Source: JANRKB01 sp033763695 (GTDB taxonomy: Bacteria; Planctomycetota; Phycisphaerae; Phycisphaerales; UBA1924). From it: a stretch of 64,000 nucleotides of DNA. A program made the translations under genes and the position numbers. Below, in pieces: positions 17,093 through 25,653 of the stretch. The stretch covers positions 1 to 64,000 of the forward strand of contig JANRKB010000057.1 of NCBI GenBank assembly GCA_033763695.1. The letters are read 5' to 3'. Positions within the stretch are counted from its first letter, which is position 1; every line of letters starts with the position of its first letter. The notes under the pieces are model-generated. The model saw nothing but the letters and a program-made list of their open reading frames with translations, searched no databases and had not been told where the DNA came from.

Positions 17093-19084
17093 ATGTCTGA
17101 GTCGGTGGGCATGAAGTCGTCTGCGAGGACTGAACACGGCCAAGGCGGCGGGCCAGATTTCTGGTCGCGACTTGTGCCGTGGACCGACGGCGTGCGCGGC
17201 TGGATCGCCCTTGTCACGATCTGCCTGACAGTGTATCTGCCCGGGCTCACCTCCATCGCACCCATCGACCGCGACGAAAGCCGCTTCGCGCAAGCCAGCC
17301 GACAGATGTTCGAGTCCGTCGCGCTGCCCCCCGACCAGCGCGACCCCGCGATGCACTCCGGCGGCTTGGCCGTGCCGATGGTCCAGGACCGCCCACGACT
17401 CAACAAGCCGCCGCTGGTCTACTGGTTGCAGGCGGCCTCAGCCGCGGTCTTCACCGGCGGCGACCCGCTGAAGGACCACATCTGGATGTATCGCGTGCCC
17501 GGCGTGCTCTGCGCCATCGCCAGCACGCTCCTCACCTGGCGACTCGGACGACGCATGTTCGACCGCCGCGCGGCGTTCCTCGGCGCGGTCATCCTCGGCG
17601 TCTGCCCGCTCGTCGTCGTCGACGCCCACATGGCTCGCGCGGATCAACTGTTGCTCACGACCGTCCTCGCAGGTCAATACTGGCTTTGGCGGCTTTGGCG
17701 AAGCAGAACTGACAGCGTGGTCACGCGGCAGAGTAGAAGCAACTCCGATGACTCCGCAACTCCTGACTCCGTGCCTTCTTCTCTGCCTGCGTCTCGCACT
17801 TCGTCTCTCCGTCTCTCCGTCTCTCCGTCTCTTCTCTGGCTCATCCTCGCCATCAGCATCCTCGCCAAAGGCCCGATCGGCCCGCTCGTCATCGGTCTCA
17901 CGGCTATCGCGTTCGCCGCCGTCCACGGCCGCGTTGGTCTTCGCTGGCTCTGGTCGCTGCGGCCCATCACCGGCGTGTTGATCGTGCTCGCGGTGTGCGT
18001 GCCGTGGCTGTGGATGGTCGGCGAGCACGTCGGCTGGCAGAAGTACTACGACACCATCTTCAAAGAGACGATCACACGCAGTCTCGAGCCCAAGGAAGGA
18101 CACTGGGGTCCGCCGGGATATCACCTCATACTCATGGTCGCGCTGTTGTGGCCCGGCTCGATGCTGACAGGCGTCGGCGTGCTGCGTGCTGTCCGCATCG
18201 GCTGGCCGCGTGCGATCGAGAAGGGCCAGGCGGCGAGCCGCTGGTGGAAGCGCCGCGGCGGGCGCGACGCCGAACTCTTCTGCCTCGCCTGGACCATCCC
18301 CGCATGGATCGTCTTTGAACTGATCAGCACCAAACTGCCGCACTACACGATGCCGATGTATCCCGCGCTCGCGCTGCTCAGCGGCCGCGCGGTGATGAGC
18401 GCGGCGAGACTGCTCAAGAATGATCGACTGGCGAGATTTGGCGCGACGGCGTGCGTGCTCGCGGGGCCGCTTGTCATCGCCGCCCTCTTTGTCGCGTCGA
18501 TTGTTGTTGTCCTGCAGTTCACTTCGGACCGCGCATCATTCGCGATCGGCATCGCGATGTGCGGCACGTTGCTTCTGCTCTTCGCGATTCCGTGGCACTT
18601 TGCGGTGCGTGCCGCCCGAACCGGTCGCTGGCCGCGATCTCAGGCCTTCGCCATCGTCGGCGGCACGCTTCTGAACATGCTCGGCCTCGGCGCGCTTGGC
18701 CCGTTGCTCATGCCGGGCGTCAACACCGACACCCTCATGCTCGCGCTCAACGAGCCGAGCGTCAGGATCGACTGGCGAACGCGCCCGCTCGCTTCAACCT
18801 ACCACGAGGACAGCCTCATCTTCAGCACGCGCGGCCACGTCGAACGCATCGATGTCGAACACATCGACTCCTGGTTCGCAGAGCATCCCGACGGCATCTT
18901 GATCGCGCGCCCCAAGCACGTCTCCGCCGGCGAAGACTCAGGCAGCTTCTTCTACTTGGCGAAGTATCGTCGACTGAACGAAGTCAAGATCTTCGGCGTG
19001 TGGGAGTTTGTCATCGTCGAACGCGCCGACTACAACGCCGTACCCAACCCACCGTCTCTCCCGTCGCCGGGAGCGTCGCAATGA
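17093..19084 (+). CDS. ArnT-like membrane glycosyltransferase (GT39/GT83 type)
   Basis: A 663-residue polytopic protein. IAPIDRDESRFAQASRQM holds the acidic catalytic region of the PMT/ArnT family (DE after the first helix), NKPPLVYWLQAA and ISTKLPHYTMPMYPALALL are the other family landmarks, and about 11 hydrophobic helices are visible. These enzymes move a sugar from a polyprenyl phosphate carrier to lipid A or protein in the periplasm. Residues about 205-250 (RTDSVVTRQSRSNSDDSATPD to LRLSVSPS) are a low-complexity Ser-rich insert encoded by repetitive DNA (see repeat at 17794). Its stop overlaps truB (ATGA). Confidence 0.85.
   Translation: MSESVGMKSSARTEHGQGGGPDFWSRLVPWTDGVRGWIALVTICLTVYLPGLTSIAPIDRDESRFAQASRQMFESVALPPDQRDPAMHSGGLAVPMVQDRPRLNKPPLVYWLQAASAAVFTGGDPLKDHIWMYRVPGVLCAIASTLLTWRLGRRMFDRRAAFLGAVILGVCPLVVVDAHMARADQLLLTTVLAGQYWLWRLWRSRTDSVVTRQSRSNSDDSATPDSVPSSLPASRTSSLRLSVSPSLLWLILAISILAKGPIGPLVIGLTAIAFAAVHGRVGLRWLWSLRPITGVLIVLAVCVPWLWMVGEHVGWQKYYDTIFKETITRSLEPKEGHWGPPGYHLILMVALLWPGSMLTGVGVLRAVRIGWPRAIEKGQAASRWWKRRGGRDAELFCLAWTIPAWIVFELISTKLPHYTMPMYPALALLSGRAVMSAARLLKNDRLARFGATACVLAGPLVIAALFVASIVVVLQFTSDRASFAIGIAMCGTLLLLFAIPWHFAVRAARTGRWPRSQAFAIVGGTLLNMLGLGALGPLLMPGVNTDTLMLALNEPSVRIDWRTRPLASTYHEDSLIFSTRGHVERIDVEHIDSWFAEHPDGILIARPKHVSAGEDSGSFFYLAKYRRLNEVKIFGVWEFVIVERADYNAVPNPPSLPSPGASQ
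17794..17839. repeat. Dispersed octamer repeat, copy A (inside glycosyltransferase gene)
   Basis: A 46-base element made of TCGCACTT, four copies of the octamer CGTCTCTY and CTCTGG. It matches copy B at 20004-20049 at 43 of 46 positions, all differences being C/T. It lies in the coding sequence, in a part that looks like an insert relative to the protein family. Confidence 0.75.
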
Positions 19085-19803
19085 GCACCGCCGCGCCAGA
19101 TCAAGCGATCCCAACACCCGCCGGCATCCTCGTCATCGACAAGGGCCTCAAGTTCACATCGATGGACGTCTGCGCCATCATCCGCACCCGCCTCCGTCGC
19201 GGCGGGGCGCCCAAACGCATCAAAGTCGGCCACGGCGGCACGCTCGACCCCCTCGCCACCGGCGTGCTCGTCGTCCTCGTCGGCAAGTGCACGCGTCTCT
19301 GCGACGCGATCATGGTCGGCCAGAAGGAATACGCGACGATTGTCGACCTCTCCGCGTTCACGACGACCGATGACCTTGAAGGCCCGCGCGAAGAAGTCGC
19401 CGTCACAACGCCGCCGACGCGCGATCAGATAGAAGCCGTTCTGCCGCGGTTTGTCGGCGACATCTTGCAGATGCCGCCGGCGTTCAGCGCACTCAAGATC
19501 GGCGGGCGCAAGGCCTATGACCTCGCCCGCGAGGGCAAAGCCCCGCCGCTCGAGGCACGCCCCGTGCGCATCGACGCGATCCGCGCGGAGTCATACGACT
19601 GGCCGCGACTGACGCTGCATGTCACCTGCGGCAAGGGCGTGTACATCCGCTCCCTCGCCCGCGACATCGGCACAGCACTCGGCACGGGCGGGCATCTGGC
19701 CGCACTCCGCCGCACGCGCGTCGGTGCTCACTCCATCAACGACGCCGTGACGCTCGACGCGCTTCCGGACGTGTTGTTGCAGGAACACCTGCGCCCGGCG
19801 TGA
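19081..19803 (+). CDS. truB: tRNA pseudouridine-55 synthase
   Basis: A 240-residue enzyme that makes pseudouridine 55 in the T loop of tRNAs. GILVIDKGLKFTSMDV is the N-terminal signature, VGHGGTLDPLATGVLVV holds the catalytic Asp (family GHTGTLDP; Gly replaces Thr), MPPAFSALKIGGRKAYDLAREG and GVYIRSLARDIG follow. The C-terminal PUA domain is minimal. Its ATG overlaps the glycosyltransferase stop, so the two are coupled. Confidence 0.95.
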   Translation: MSTAAPDQAIPTPAGILVIDKGLKFTSMDVCAIIRTRLRRGGAPKRIKVGHGGTLDPLATGVLVVLVGKCTRLCDAIMVGQKEYATIVDLSAFTTTDDLEGPREEVAVTTPPTRDQIEAVLPRFVGDILQMPPAFSALKIGGRKAYDLAREGKAPPLEARPVRIDAIRAESYDWPRLTLHVTCGKGVYIRSLARDIGTALGTGGHLAALRRTRVGAHSINDAVTLDALPDVLLQEHLRPA

Positions 19804-20003
19804 CTCGCTCGTCGGGTGTCGCCCCGCAACCGCGAAGCGGTTGTGGTCCATAGCCGGGCGGTCGCCGCGCAGCGGCACCCCCGGACCAAGCAGCCCCATA
19901 CACAGGATTGTCGATGCTGGATCGTGCACAAAACGATCCACGTTCGACGATCCCGCGCAAGGGGACTCATGTGTTCGTCGGATGTCGCTTCGGCGAACTG
20001 CCT

Positions 20004-20049
20004 TCGCACTTCGTCTCTTCGTCTCTTCGTCTCTCCGTCTCTTCTTTGG
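20004..20049. repeat. Dispersed octamer repeat, copy B (intergenic)
   Basis: A 46-base element with four CGTCTCTY octamers, 43/46 identical to copy A at 17794-17839 and in the same orientation. Confidence 0.75.
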
Positions 20050-20059
20050 ATATCCACTC

Positions 20060-20188
20060 TTGCGCGCACAAACGTGAACACCCAAACTCACCGCAACACG
20101 GATTCTCAAGATTATTTTCTTCCGAGAATTGCTGCCCCAAGCCCATTTCGCCCTCCGCGCATGACCACATTTGCGCGCGCAAACGTGA
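20060..20188. repeat. Direct repeat TTGCGCGCRCAAACGTGA upstream of valS
   Basis: Two 18-base copies at 20060-20077 and 20171-20188 differ at one base (A or G at position 9) and start 111 bases apart. The second copy sits within a 14-base palindrome, TTTGCGCGCGCAAA (20170-20183). They could be binding sites for a regulator or remnants of a larger duplication. Confidence 0.5.
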
Positions 20189-20337
20189 CCGCGACCCGTG
20201 TCTATAGAGACGCTCTTTTCTCGCCCACGCCCCCCGATCGGAGGTGCCTCGTGCTGCTTCTCAACTCAGGACTGATGATCACCAACCCGGCCCCTCAGGA
20301 GACTGACCATCAGCCCTCCGCACCTACACTTGGGTCT

Positions 20338-23300
20338 ATGTCGAACGACCCGTCCAACACGACCCCCAACACCGCTTCCAGCGAGCTTCCCAGCCGCTAT
20401 CGCCCCGCCGATTACGAGGATCGCATCCGCGCCCGCTGGGACGCCGAGAAGGCCTTCGCCGCCGATCCGCAGCGCGTGCTGCGCGGTGAGGCGAAGCCCT
20501 ACAGCATCCTCATCCCGCCGCCCAACGTGACCGCGCAACTCCACCTCGGGCACGCGCTGAACAACACGCTGCAGGACATCCTCGCGCGGGCCAAGCGCAT
20601 GCAGGGGTTCGAAACGCTGTGGATGCCCGGCACCGATCACGCGGGCATCGCGACGCAGGCGGTGGTCGAGAAGCGCGTGATGAAGGAAGAGAAGAAACGC
20701 CGCAATCAGTTCTCGCGCGAGGAGTTTGTCGCGAAGATCCAGGCGTTCAAGGACGAGTACGAGGCGATCATCACCGACCAGCTCAAGCGCATGGGATGTT
20801 CGTGCGATTGGGATCGCCAGCGCTTCACGATGGACCCGGTGTGCGCCAAGGCCGTGCGCGAGGCGTTCTTTGTCCTGTTCCGCGATGGCCTCATCTATCG
20901 CGGCAAGCGGCTGGTGAACTGGGACCCCGCGCTGCAAACCGCCGTCGCCGACGACGAGTGCTACGACGAAGAAATCGACGCGGCGTTCTACTACCTCCGC
21001 TATCCGCTCGTGCACAACGCCACCGAAAAGGGCGAAGACCCGCAGCCGGTGACGTGGGATGAACTCGCACGCCGCGGCTATCCGGGCGCGACCGATCATC
21101 CCGCCGACGAACCCGCGTGGGTCACCGTCGCGACCACGCGCCCGGAGACGTACCTCGGCGATACCGCGGTGGCGATCAATCCGCACGATCCGCGGGCCAA
21201 GGCACTGCGCGGGTTGTTTGTGGAGCTGCCGCTGGTCGGTCGATTCATCCCGATCATCGAAGACTCGTATGTGGTGCTGCCCAAGGCCCTCGCGCGGACC
21301 GAGGAAGAGGCCAACGACCCGAAGGCGGCGTTCGCCACCGGCTTCCTCAAGGTGACACCCGCGCACGACACCAACGACTACGAACTCGGCCAGCGGCACA
21401 AGCTGGGCATGGTGAACATGATGTCGCCCGATGGCCGCGTGAGCGACAAGCACGGCTGGACAGACATCGGCGACGCCCACATCTTCGTCGGCAAGACCAT
21501 GGCCGAGGCGCGAAAGTTGGTCGTCAAGGAGTTCGAGGCACGCGGCTGGTTTGAGAAGCAGGTGCCGTATCGCCACAGCGTGAAGCACTCGGACCGCAGC
21601 AAGGCGGTGATCGAGCCGTACCTCAGCGACCAGTGGTATGTGAAGGTGACCGACCCGCGGATGGCGGCGAGCGCAAACGCGGCGATGGTGAAGGGGCAGC
21701 GGACGTCAGCACCGCAGAGCGGCGATCGCACCCCCGCCGCACACGACGGAGCGATGACATTCCACCCCGAGCGGTATGCCAAGACCTACGAGCAGTGGCA
21801 CGACAACATCCGCGATTGGTGCATCAGTCGGCAGCTTTGGTGGGGACATCGGATTCCGGTGTGGTCGCGAAGTGATAAAGACTTCGAGATCGAGAATCTC
21901 CCGTCGATCAACAACTTTCGCCAAGCGCTTGTCGATCTCTATCCGCAAAGCGGCTCCAACTGGCAGACCAGCGGCCGCATCGCTGTGCTTTGGGATAGAT
22001 TCTCGGGCACGCATCCGTCGCTCGGAATCGCACAGAAGCCGAAAGACACATGGCGTGTCTATGTCTGCGTGAGCAATCCCGACGATGCCGAGATTATCTC
22101 GGCATTGAAGCAGTGGGGATTTGAACAAGACGATGACGTCCTCGACACCTGGTTTTCTTCTGCGCTCTGGCCCATCTCCACGATGGGCTGGCCGGATGCG
22201 AAGAGCGCGGGCTCGGAGTTCGCGGGCTTGCTTCAGGCCTTCAATCCGACCAGCACGCTGTGTACGGCGCGCGAGATCATCACGCTGTGGGTGAGCCGCA
22301 TGGTGATGTTCAATCGGTACTTCCTGCCCGAGACCGGCGTTGTCGCTGCGAATGCCGAATCCCGAATGCCCAATGCCTCTGGTTCTGGCCGCGGCCCGAT
22401 TCCGTTCCGCGATGTCTTCATCCATCCCGTCATCCAGGACGGCGAGGGACGCAAGATGTCCAAGTCGCTGGGCAACGGCGTCGATCCGCTCGACATCATC
22501 GCCACGCACGGCGCGGATGCGATGCGCTTCACGCTCTGCCAGATGTGCACCGAGACGCAGGACATCCGCATGCCTGTCCAGAAGGACAGCGCGAGCGGCA
22601 AGAACACCAGCCCGAAGTTTGATCTGGGCCGCAACTACTGCAACAAACTGTGGAACGCGGCTCGCTTTGCGCTGGGAATCTTGAATGCGCCGGGCGCGAC
22701 GCCGCCCGCGGCCGCGGTGCAGCCGGGCGCGACGCTCTCGCTGCCGGATCGCTGGATGCTCTCGCGACTGGCGGCGGGCGTGGCCGAGGCGAATCGCTCG
22801 CTGGAACGCTTTGAGTTCAGCGCGTACGCACAGACGCTCTATGACCTGCTGTGGCGCGACTTCTGTGACTGGTATCTGGAGGCGATCAAGCCGACGGTGG
22901 CGAGCGATGCGGCCCAGCGCACGGTGCTCATCCACGCGCTGGAGACGATCGTGCGGCTGCTGCATCCGATCGCGCCGTTTGTGACCGAGGCGATCTATGA
23001 GCAGGTGTCGCGCGTGCCGCGTGCGTCGCTTGCCGGTGTCACGCTGGGCGCGTCGCGGAAGGGCGGTTTGCTCTGCACGGCGGGCTGGCCGATCGTGGCC
23101 GAGACGCTGCGCGATGAGAACGCGGAGCGTGACTTTGAGCGCATGCGTTCGCTGGTGACGGCGATCCGTGAAGTGCGGGCACAGCAGCAGGTCAAGCCGA
23201 GTCGTCGCATCACGCTGCACCTGGCGCAAGGCGCGAATGTCTCGGCATTCAGCACGCTGCTCACGACGCTCGGCGGCTTGGAGACGATCAGCGATGCGCC

Positions 23301-23586
23301 GCCGGCGAGCGGGGCGGCGAGCACGCCGCTGACGCTCGATGGGCTGGAGTATCGCCTGTCGAACCTGAGCGACGCGGGCGAGGGCGTGAACGCGGACGCT
23401 GAGAAGGCCCGCATTCAGAAGCAGATCGCCGACCTGGAGAAGTCCGTCACGACGCTGCAAGGGCGACTGGCAAACCCGGGCTACACCGATCGCGCGCCGC
23501 CGGCGATGGTGCAGCAAACGCGTGACCAACTGACCAAGGCCGAGGCGGACCTGGCGGCGGCCAGGGCGGCCCTCGCGAAGCTCTGA
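20338..23586 (+). CDS. valS: Valyl-tRNA synthetase
   Basis: A 1082-residue class I synthetase. HLGH at 69-72 within PPPNVTAQLHLGHALN, the editing-domain stretch TVATTRPETYLGDTAVAINPHD, DTWFSSALWPISTMGWPD and KMSKS at 706-710 are all present, as are the anticodon-binding domain and the C-terminal coiled coil (ADAEKARIQKQIADLEKSV). ATG 20338 matches the expected N-terminus. Two oddities: about 70 extra residues between WWGHRIPVWSRSD and DVLDTWFSS, and a short low-complexity insert (AANAESRMPNASGSG) before the PFRDVFIHPVI block, encoded by repetitive DNA at 22350. Confidence 0.97.
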   Translation: MSNDPSNTTPNTASSELPSRYRPADYEDRIRARWDAEKAFAADPQRVLRGEAKPYSILIPPPNVTAQLHLGHALNNTLQDILARAKRMQGFETLWMPGTDHAGIATQAVVEKRVMKEEKKRRNQFSREEFVAKIQAFKDEYEAIITDQLKRMGCSCDWDRQRFTMDPVCAKAVREAFFVLFRDGLIYRGKRLVNWDPALQTAVADDECYDEEIDAAFYYLRYPLVHNATEKGEDPQPVTWDELARRGYPGATDHPADEPAWVTVATTRPETYLGDTAVAINPHDPRAKALRGLFVELPLVGRFIPIIEDSYVVLPKALARTEEEANDPKAAFATGFLKVTPAHDTNDYELGQRHKLGMVNMMSPDGRVSDKHGWTDIGDAHIFVGKTMAEARKLVVKEFEARGWFEKQVPYRHSVKHSDRSKAVIEPYLSDQWYVKVTDPRMAASANAAMVKGQRTSAPQSGDRTPAAHDGAMTFHPERYAKTYEQWHDNIRDWCISRQLWWGHRIPVWSRSDKDFEIENLPSINNFRQALVDLYPQSGSNWQTSGRIAVLWDRFSGTHPSLGIAQKPKDTWRVYVCVSNPDDAEIISALKQWGFEQDDDVLDTWFSSALWPISTMGWPDAKSAGSEFAGLLQAFNPTSTLCTAREIITLWVSRMVMFNRYFLPETGVVAANAESRMPNASGSGRGPIPFRDVFIHPVIQDGEGRKMSKSLGNGVDPLDIIATHGADAMRFTLCQMCTETQDIRMPVQKDSASGKNTSPKFDLGRNYCNKLWNAARFALGILNAPGATPPAAAVQPGATLSLPDRWMLSRLAAGVAEANRSLERFEFSAYAQTLYDLLWRDFCDWYLEAIKPTVASDAAQRTVLIHALETIVRLLHPIAPFVTEAIYEQVSRVPRASLAGVTLGASRKGGLLCTAGWPIVAETLRDENAERDFERMRSLVTAIREVRAQQQVKPSRRITLHLAQGANVSAFSTLLTTLGGLETISDAPPASGAASTPLTLDGLEYRLSNLSDAGEGVNADAEKARIQKQIADLEKSVTTLQGRLANPGYTDRAPPAMVQQTRDQLTKAEADLAAARAALAKL
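22350..22377. repeat. Degenerate GAATGCC repeat inside valS
   Basis: The 28 bases read as imperfect units GAATGCC / GAATCCC / GAATGCC / CAATGCC. This AATGCC-type low-complexity sequence encodes a 15-residue insert at a site where valyl-tRNA synthetases are normally shorter. Confidence 0.6.
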
Positions 23587-23654
23587 TACCAGGCGTCCGA
23601 TCAGGCCCGTGCCCGCGTGGGCACGCCATGATCGAGTTCGGGTAGGATTTCCCC

Positions 23655-24701
23655 GTGCAGGCCAAAGAAGCCCCCACGGCAATTGCATGGCTCAACCCCG
23701 CGCAGATCGATCTGGTCACCCAGGTCGGCGCGGCGGCGGGGTTGCAGTTTGTGGCTGCGGGTTCGCCGGCACGCGGGCAATCGAGCGCGGTTGCTGCGGC
23801 ACTCGGTGTTGAGGTGGTCGATGACCTTCGCTCGGTGCTCGCCGAGCAGGCGGCGTCGCTCATGCTGATCGCCGCTCCGGGTGACTTCGGCGTCGAACAC
23901 TCTGAGGGGGATACGAGCGCGATCCTGGCCGCCAAAGCCCGCGGCACGCGGGTCGCAACGCTGGAACCGATTCCAGCACGCGCGCTGGACCTGAGCGCGG
24001 CGGCGTGGATCTCCGACGGCACAACGGTCGGTGCGTGCGAAGGGCTGCGCCATGTGCCGCTGCTGCGTCACTCGCGCCCGCTGCGCGAGGCCGCCGATGT
24101 CATGGGGCACTTCGGCGTGATCCGCAGCGTGGCGATCGAGCTCTGGGGCCGCCCTGAACATTGCTCGCTCGGCGCTCATCTGTTCTCTGCGCTTGATCTC
24201 GTGCTCAGCCTGATTGGCGAGCCGGAGGTCATCGATGCCGCGTTCGTGTCGCCCGCGTACGCCCGCGGCGTGCATGCGCTGCCGGGCGAAACGCTGCGTG
24301 AACTCACGGGCGATCTCAACGCCACTCTGCGATTCGCGGACGGACGTGCGGCGACGATCGTGGCAAGTGATCACGCGGGTCGCTGGAATCGCGGCGTCAC
24401 GCTCGTCGGCGATGCGGGGCGTCTGCGGCTCTATGACGACGGGTTTGAGTGGATCGACGCTAAGGGTGAAAAGGCCGACGAAACGCGCTTCCGCAAGGCG
24501 TCCCGCGGCGCGGCAATCGCCGACCACGGCGTGCTCGCACTCGCCGACGCCATCAAGCGTCTGCTTGACCCCGCCATTCCCGATGTCGGCCCGGCGGACG
24601 TTGGACGCGTCCTGCCGATGGCGCAGGCGGCGTTGCTCAGCGCTCGCACCGCGCAGCCGGAGTCTCCGACGACGATCCGCCGCATGATCGGCGCGGCGTG
24701 A
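23655..24701 (+). CDS. Gfo/Idh/MocA-like oxidoreductase, divergent
   Basis: A 348-residue protein. The C-terminal half (VMGHFGVIRSVAIELWGRPEHC, LGAHLFSALDLVLSLIGEPEVI, FADGRAATIVASDHAGRWNR, GDAGRLRLYDDGFEW) has the layout of the Gfo/Idh/MocA C-terminal sheet domain. The N-terminal half looks like a Rossmann fold but lacks a clear GxGxxG; AWLNPAQIDLVTQVGAAAG stands where it would be, so NAD binding is uncertain. GTG 23655 has AGGA 8 nt upstream. Convergent with tatD, 18 bases apart. Substrate unknown. Confidence 0.6.
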   Translation: MQAKEAPTAIAWLNPAQIDLVTQVGAAAGLQFVAAGSPARGQSSAVAAALGVEVVDDLRSVLAEQAASLMLIAAPGDFGVEHSEGDTSAILAAKARGTRVATLEPIPARALDLSAAAWISDGTTVGACEGLRHVPLLRHSRPLREAADVMGHFGVIRSVAIELWGRPEHCSLGAHLFSALDLVLSLIGEPEVIDAAFVSPAYARGVHALPGETLRELTGDLNATLRFADGRAATIVASDHAGRWNRGVTLVGDAGRLRLYDDGFEWIDAKGEKADETRFRKASRGAAIADHGVLALADAIKRLLDPAIPDVGPADVGRVLPMAQAALLSARTAQPESPTTIRRMIGAA

Positions 24702-24719
24702 CTCGAATGAGTTCAGCGA

Positions 24720-25514
24720 TCAGGTCGCGTCGATCCCAAAGAACGCATTGGTGTTCGCGTTGATCTGAGCGTGGAACTCGGGCCACGCCACGCCGCGGAC
24801 TTCCGCCAGCCGCCGCGCCGTCACACTGGACATCCACGGCTCGCAGGGTCTCTCGCTGCGATGAGGCTCGGGGGAGAGAAACGGCGCGTCGGTCTCGCAC
24901 ATGATCCGATCGGCGGGCACGAGCTTGGCGGCTTCGCGGACTTCGGGGGCGTTGCGATAGGTGATGACGCCGGTGAACGACACGAACGCACCGAAGTCGA
25001 GCACCTTGCGGATGTCTGCGGGCGAGCCTGTGAAGCAGTGGAAGACGAAGCGATCGGCTCGCCACCCTGTGGTGCGAAGAATCGGAATCAGATCATCGAA
25101 CGCTTCGCGGCAATGAATGACGACGGACTTGTCAATCGGCTGAGCCGCGTCGCGACGGCACGATTCGATGAACGCGAGCTGTTCATCAAGCACGGCACGC
25201 TGCAGCGACGCGGGCGGCGTGCTGTAGTGGTTGTCCAACCCAAGCTCGCCCCATGCGACGCACTTGGCGTCCGACGCGACACGGCGTGCGTTCGCCCACT
25301 CGTGCGGCCCTTCATCGGCGTAGAGCGGATGCACGCCGGCGGTACACCACACGTTTGGAAAGCGTCTTGCGATGGCAAGCGCGTCGAGGCAGTCGTGCGT
25401 CGTCGTGGAGATGGTGATGCAGCCGCGCACGCCGTGTTCGTTGGCACGCGCGAGCACGGCCTCTGGATTGGCGACAAACTCGGGGAATGTGAGATGGCAA
25501 TGCGTGTCGATCAC
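24720..25514 (-). CDS. tatD: TatD-family metal-dependent hydrolase/DNase
   Basis: A 264-residue TIM-barrel hydrolase. The metal ligands are visible: the HxH of DTHCHL (His5, His7), the Glu of WGELGLDNH, His in VIHCRE, His in FHCFTG and Asp in CETDAPFLSP. Family members are 3'-5' DNases or RNases acting in DNA repair and quality control. The start codon is GTG at 25514, with the MIDTHCHL N-terminus directly following. No partner in an operon; the tRNA-Ile2 gene lies upstream on the other strand. Confidence 0.92.
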   Translation of the reverse strand: MIDTHCHLTFPEFVANPEAVLARANEHGVRGCITISTTTHDCLDALAIARRFPNVWCTAGVHPLYADEGPHEWANARRVASDAKCVAWGELGLDNHYSTPPASLQRAVLDEQLAFIESCRRDAAQPIDKSVVIHCREAFDDLIPILRTTGWRADRFVFHCFTGSPADIRKVLDFGAFVSFTGVITYRNAPEVREAAKLVPADRIMCETDAPFLSPEPHRSERPCEPWMSSVTARRLAEVRGVAWPEFHAQINANTNAFFGIDAT

Positions 25515-25577
25515 GATTCAACTCCACTGGGCATCACCCGAAGCCGCCGTCGCGGGCAGGGATTTGGCCCGCCGCGT

Positions 25578-25650
25578 GGCCCTCTCGCTCAGCGGTTAGA
25601 GCAGGCGAATCATAATCGCTCGGTCCCGGGTTCGAGTCCCGGCGGGGCCA
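25578..25650 (+). tRNA. tRNA-Ile2(CAT)
   Basis: A 73-nt tRNA whose anticodon loop ATCATAA gives CAT. The D arm and anticodon region (GGTTAGAGCAGGCGA, then TCATAATCGCT) match E. coli ileX, whose C34 is converted to lysidine by TilS to read AUA. It therefore looks like Ile2, not elongator Met. The acceptor stem GGCCCTC/CGGGGCC has a C-C mismatch at pair 7. CCA is only partly matched by the genome and taken as not encoded. Confidence 0.9.
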
Positions 25651-25653
25651 TTC

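Larger units (their letters stand above)
19804..20337. other. Long truB-valS intergenic region with several repeats
   Basis: 534 bases with no credible gene; the frame open into valS has no protein similarity here. It holds a GC-rich hairpin region just after truB (CAACCGC-GAA-GCGGTTG around 19829), a 46-base octamer repeat (20004-20049) and an 18-base near-exact direct repeat (20060 and 20171). Part of it is more A+T-rich than its surroundings, around 20090-20150. The valS promoter presumably lies here. Confidence 0.6.

Noticed and set aside
17761..17839. CRISPR-like array
   Set aside because: The units are 8-base tandem repeats without unique spacers and no cas genes are near.
19816..20337. 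Extension of the valS frame by 174 codons
   Set aside because: The stretch crosses repeats and low-complexity DNA and has no resemblance to ValRS; ATG 20338 gives the normal N-terminus.
25578..25650. Elongator or initiator tRNA-Met
   Set aside because: The body of the tRNA, especially the D arm and anticodon region, matches ileX-type Ile2; the initiator GGG-CCC anticodon stem is absent.
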